From Prorocentrum cordatum (lineage: Eukaryota > Sar > Dinophyceae > Prorocentrales > Prorocentraceae), in contig CAUYUJ010014269.1 of the NCBI GenBank assembly GCA_963575745.1, forward strand, positions 158,023 to 222,022: a stretch of DNA of 64,000 nt. The letters run 5' to 3'. The position numbers were made by a program, and so were the translations under genes. Of this stretch, positions 60,237-64,000 are shown one piece after another (position 1 is the stretch's first letter; each line of letters starts with the position of its first letter). The notes beneath the pieces are model-generated. The model was not told the DNA's origin and did not search any database. It saw only the letters and a program-made list of their open reading frames with translations.

Positions 60237-61236
60237 TGCGCTGAAGGGACAAGAACATACGGCTAATGGGGCCCCTCGGGTTCTTCCACTTGAGACCGTC
60301 CTGCGGCACCGCCAACCACATGTTGCGCAGCTCGGGAAGCGTGAAGAAGGCGAGCGCGGGCTTAGTTGTCGTCTGCCACACGGCAGCTGCCCAAGCTAAG
60401 GCAGACGCGACCATGCTGCGCCAGACTGGATCTCCAAGCAGCACTGTCTTCGCCTGGGCCGAGACTCCCGCATGAGCGGGTGTGGAAAAGGAAAAGCATA
60501 ACCGACCTGATCTTCTTGAGCTCAGCATCGCTGCAGCCCGTGACCGTGTCCCCAAAAGACACCGCAGGTCTGGCACCCGCACTATAGATCTTCGCAATCC
60601 TACTTTTGTCCCTGGGGAGGGCCATTCTCAGACGTTTGAGCTTACGATGCCTACGAACCATATCGGCAAGTCTACCTTCCTTCTTGCTGCAAGCCTGCTT
60701 CACACCCCCCTTAACACCAGGGGCCAGACCAACTCCCAGAGAAACCACATGGGTTCCCACAGTGCCAGCCAGCGTTCCGAGGCGACGTCCGATCCGCAGC
60801 GACAGAGCAGGCGAGGAGGCAAACGCCAACAGTTTGTCGGCAGCCAGTCCGACTCCCAACTCCTCCTGAAAAGCTCGGTGAAGGTCATCGGCAGCTTTCT
60901 CCAGCACCTCCACGGCATGGTCGGGGCTTCCATAGGCGCTGACCGTACCATCGTCAACGTAGGAAGCCAGATCCACATCACGGCTGCGCTCGAGAAATTT
61001 GTCGAAAGGCTCGAGCGCATAAACCTTAGCATTGATGTCATTGAAACACGACCCCGCAGACAGCCCGCACGAAGCATAAAGCGGGACGACACTGTGATCC
61101 GCCCCAAGACGGAGGACGCGCGGGCCGCGCCAAAAATTGAAAGTGACCTTGACCACCGCACTCGGCAGGCCAGCAGCCAGCGAGCGATCGCTGAGCGTGG
61201 TCAATCGGAAGGACTCGTAATACTTGGATCCATCCC
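60073..61236 (-). pseudogene. LINE-A reverse transcriptase, palm to connection
   Basis: Frame b (61,237-60,480): SWDGSKYYESFRLTTLSDRS (first catalytic Asp in WDxSKYYE), ARAGxx-type block SCGLSAGSCFNDINAKVYAL, and LASYVDDGTVSAYG with YVDD at 60,961-60,950, the intact catalytic pair. It continues with LAADKLLAFASSPALSLRIG, VSLGVGLAPGVKGGV and ARPAVSFGDTVTGCSDAELK. Frame c (60,500-60,075): SAQAKTVLLGDPVWRSMVAS, ALAWAAAVWQTTTKPALAFF, GPISRMFLSLQRIGWEALGP, the connection before the zinc knuckle. The shift at about 60,480 lies near PAHAG. Catalytic residues are kept, so decay is recent relative to the other elements. Confidence 0.78.
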
Positions 61237-63515
61237 ACGAAAAAACCTCCCGTCACATTCCCTTCTCCGACCTGGGCTTCCGCCTTGACAGCCTGGTTCC
61301 AGATGTATTGCTCCGCCGACTTCCCCGCTCCGAACGCCCAATGCCTTCTCGGGTGCCTGGCCTCAAAATCCTGGGCCATGGGACGCCTAGTTTTTCCCCG
61401 CAGCCTCACAGGGGCGGCGCAGAGCAACACGGGGCGAAGCCCACCCTTGGGTTTTTCCAAGAGGGCGAAGAGCATCCAGTAAACGGCCTTCGGGAAGACC
61501 CCGATCTTCTCGATCGCCTGGAAAATGCACGCGAGGGCCTCGAGGCCAGCATCGCACAGCATGCCGTAGTGTCTGATGTGCACGCCATCCAGACTCTGAG
61601 CCGTGAAAGGACTGAACGCTTTACAGAGAGCGCGGATATCTTCGGGCCTCAAGCGCTCAAAACACTGCCTGTCCAGCGCCTCGAGGGGCTCAAGGCTTGG
61701 GGGCGCCGTCCAATAGGACCCTAACACGTCGGCTTCATTCGCGAGCAGCTTGCGCGGGTCGGCCGAAAAAACACCAGGGGAAGTCTCGATGATCGTGGGC
61801 AACCATTTCGGTTTTAAACGAGAAAGCTTATGCATCTTCCGTGCCGAACCTGATAACGCCTCGTGCTGCCACTGATCCCAGCTCACCTTGGCACGCGTGT
61901 CGAGGCCAGATCGGGCGCTGCCAGAATCTTCGCCCCAATCATCAAGAGCTTGCGTGATATTTTCGAGCCAACGCTGCAACTGGCCTCTGTCCTGAGGCCG
62001 AGACGCAACAAACTGCCTGGCAGCGCTGACCGTGGCGTCCAGCCTCGCGGACAAGCCCTCCCCATGAAAGGGCTGCTGGATGATGCTGCAGATGTTAACC
62101 ACAGCCTGGATGTCCTGGTTCACATTCACGTCACGGTTCTCATGCACTCGCACGGCCGTGCATTGGAGATCTCTGGGGTTTTGCTGGAGCCAAATCCAAC
62201 CTTCGTAGACCGGTTCCTCATCCTCGGGATTCCGCCGTGGTTTCGTAAAAACCGAGACCCACGTCGCCGACGGCGGAAGCCCCTTGAGGCCTTTGTTCTT
62301 GATCGGAGTGTCCAACTTACCTTCCAACTCGACCTCCATGACATCAGAAAAACGCTTCCACGCGGCAGGGAGCAGTTCCAACGCCACGATAACCGAATCG
62401 ACGCTGGCAGCTGTGTTAGCCTCTTCGGCAAGGGCCCTGGGGACCTCCCAACACGGTGGCTCGGGGGAGGGACCGAAAGGGTGTTCCCTAGGGAGCCTCT
62501 TTTGCGTTTGATATATCAACTGTTTGATCCCGCTAACACCTGCCTTGAACTGCAACTGCACAGGCTTGCGCGGGCGGTGCGGCCACGTCGCGATGGTAGA
62601 GGTCTGATCGACCAACTTCGCAACCGCTGGCGACACAACGAAATAGTCAATGTACGAAGTAGCCGCTGCCGTGGCACATGTCTCGGCTGGGGGCTGCAGG
62701 ATGACCATGGTTGCTTTGCGTGGTAACCCCGACAAGTCGACGATCGACGACTGCATGTTCCAACCTGCTCCGAAGATGGCCAGGTGCTGGCCCTCGAGGG
62801 CCCCGCCCGCTTCCCTCAGAATCTTCAGGGTGCGCTTCGAGAGGCCCTCAGAGTCATGGAAGTGCCCACAAGCCGCCACCACAGGTTGAGGCCATTGCGG
62901 GATGTCCAGCTCAACAACAATCAGGCGGTGCGGCACTAAAACCCCACGCGGCAGCCGACTTGGCCATCTGAGGCACACAGTGGCCCTCGCAAAGATCGCC
63001 ACACCTGCTGAGAGTTGCCCGCGGCCAGCGAGAACAGAGGGCGAGCAGAGCATGTGCCATCCCATCGCCAGAGCTTTGGCCGTCTTATCCCCCTGGGTCT
63101 CGTCCGTGATACCTATCTCCCGGGCGAAAAGGACCAGCGCTTCCGAACGCCTGAGCCGTTTCTCAAGAGTGCCCCAGCTGTTCCCGTTATAACACTCAAA
63201 AACCTGCCCCGGTAGGTCATCGGCCTTAAACGAAGCAGGCGAGGGGGGGCAGCCCGCCCCAAGCTTAGAAACTTTGAAACCCGTGCAGAGTGGCTCCCCA
63301 ATGTGGGGCTTGGCTCTGCACATGCTGGACGCGGCCCCGCGGTTGCCTCCACCAGGGCCGACGGCCCCGTTGCTCCAGGCTGTTTTTCTCACCGCACCGT
63401 TCGCCAGGTGGGGGCGAGAAGTCGGCGACACTTCGCCAATGCGGGCCTCACGAGAGGCCCCCGACAAAACATAAAAACGACTGGCCTTGCCCCACCACGG
63501 GAGCTGTTCCACCAA
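61237..63515 (-). pseudogene. LINE-A endonuclease and RT N-terminal part
   Basis: About 760 residues of one open frame from a Met at 63,515; the true start may lie upstream as the ORF1 stop is at 63,572. Residues about 105-320 are an APE-type endonuclease: N112 in NGNSW, E139 in ITDETQG, AIFGAGWNMQ at 247-255, D290 in SYIDYFVVS, H313 in WPHRPRK. Where these enzymes normally have D-x-N, here the residue two before N253 is Gly251, so a catalytic Asp seems lost. Residues about 330-600 are a linker. From about 640 the RT begins: FTAQSLDGVHIRHYG, VYWMLFALLEKPKGGLRPV, then AEQYIWNQAVKAEAQVG. At a T run (61,235) the frame is lost and the palm continues one base off. The last 66 residues of the open frame are spurious. 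Confidence 0.78.
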
Positions 63516-63571
63516 AAGACTGCGCCTGGCCCCCCACCCTGGAGGCCCTCAGCACATGCGAGCCTTCACCG

Positions 63572-64000
63572 TCAGGAACCCGAAGTTCTCGCCCTCTTGA
63601 AAGCTCCTGACGCCAGCGCCTGGCAAGTCGCCCGCTTGTCTCCGCGATGCTCATCCCAGAACTTCTCGGCCTCTGCGTCATCAGCGAAGGCTTGAGGTAT
63701 TTCTTCGTCGTCATCATCATCCTCAGGGACAGCAGGAAGAGTAGCAGTGCCATCAGGAAGTCGGTCCTTCTGCAGCTGCGCAATGAGGGGCGCGTACTCC
63801 TTGAAAGCCTGGCTCTCCAACATCGCCTTGATCTCCCCCTTGCCTTCAAGCATCCCCGCGGGGACCCCCAGGGTCGGCGGAGCAGCCTTGACATGTGGCA
63901 CGCCACGAGGAATAGATGCAACCAGTTGCTTCTGGAGGGCCTCAACTTCGATAGCTGCAGCCCGACGTTTGGCCTCCAGCTCGCCCCGCTTGGCTGCGGC
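63572..64000 (-). pseudogene. LINE-A ORF1, C-terminal part (runs off window)
   Basis: The minus frame enters from beyond the window edge: LEAKRRAAAIEVEALQKQLV, ASIPRGVPHVKAAPPTLGVP, EGKGEIKAMLESQAFKEYAP, LIAQLQKDRL, an acidic stretch VPEDDDDDEEIPQAF, then DAEAEKFWDEHRGDKRATCQ and a stop at 63,572. It is helical and charged, like LINE ORF1 proteins. This part is uninterrupted, so I cannot tell whether the whole ORF1 is broken. The pol frame begins 57 bases downstream. Confidence 0.6.

Larger units (their letters stand above)
58380..64000 (-). mobile_element. LINE-A non-LTR retrotransposon, 5' end cut by window
   Basis: Minus-strand element with ORF1 (64,000-63,572), then a polyprotein with endonuclease, RT, zinc knuckle, RNase H and a Cys/His-rich C-terminal region ending in a helical segment at 58,380. 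Reading frame changes at about 61,235, 60,480, 60,050, 59,160 and 58,750. It is a family distinct from LINE-B: their RNase H and RT blocks differ. It is the best preserved element of the window. Confidence 0.8.

Noticed and set aside
60482-62726. Plus-strand frames of 268 and 287 codons
   Set aside because: Shadows of the minus-strand LINE-A RT and endonuclease, which have clear catalytic motifs.
1-64000. rRNA, tRNA, snRNA or riboswitch genes
   Set aside because: I scanned by eye for conserved rRNA words, tRNA arms and related patterns and saw none; a covariance-model search would be decisive and was not possible.

Overview
The window looks like nuclear DNA of a dinoflagellate alga. The reasons are: it is mostly very GC-rich; it is crowded with short tandem repeats; it carries several decayed retroelements whose protein blocks match, from memory, polyproteins common in dinoflagellate genomes; and it has a short interstitial CCCTAAA (TTTAGGG-type) telomeric array. 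I see no bacterial operon, rRNA, tRNA or CRISPR array, and no gene that is clearly intact from start to stop. All family assignments come from reading motifs by eye; no search was run.

Layout. 1-10 kb: low-complexity arrays, decamer-phased repeats, a TA-flanked miniature inverted-repeat element (5,430-5,606) and an imperfect 1-kb tandem duplication (7,841-9,690) with a third partial copy near 2 kb. 10.4-11.5 kb (minus): reverse transcriptase (RT) remnant, with a long GC-rich and possibly related stretch up to 14 kb. 16.1-17.6 kb: fold-back structure around a CCCCACTGT-type satellite. 18.4-19.1 kb: a 740-bp CAT repeat. 20.7-21.3 kb (minus): an unassigned protein-like ORF.

23.6-43.2 kb is the centrepiece. 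A plus-strand LINE (ORF1, endonuclease, RT) breaks off inside the RT thumb at 27,595 and resumes at 41,313 with the rest of the RT, a zinc knuckle and RNase H, ending at a stop at 43,171. Between the halves lies a 13.7-kb insertion bounded by long direct repeats. It has a purine tract in the right place and a gag-like ORF starting just inside one end, so it reads as an LTR-type element on the minus strand. Its coding fragments do not match any RT or integrase I know. A 153-bp near-perfect palindrome has also inserted into the LINE's RT region.

43-47 kb: CTC arrays, the telomeric repeat and a 46-bp tandem array. 47.3-54.9 kb (minus): a decayed DIRS-like element. Its order is gag-like, RT, RNase H, methyltransferase-like, tyrosine recombinase, and short direct repeats flank it. 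54.9-58.1 kb: CACTACT satellite, G/C homopolymers and a GGA purine tract. 58.4-64.0 kb (minus): a second, better preserved LINE with ORF1 (cut by the window edge), endonuclease, RT, zinc knuckle, RNase H and a Cys/His C-terminal region. It is broken by several frameshifts.

The genes do not form a working pathway. The region is a graveyard of nested mobile elements and satellites.
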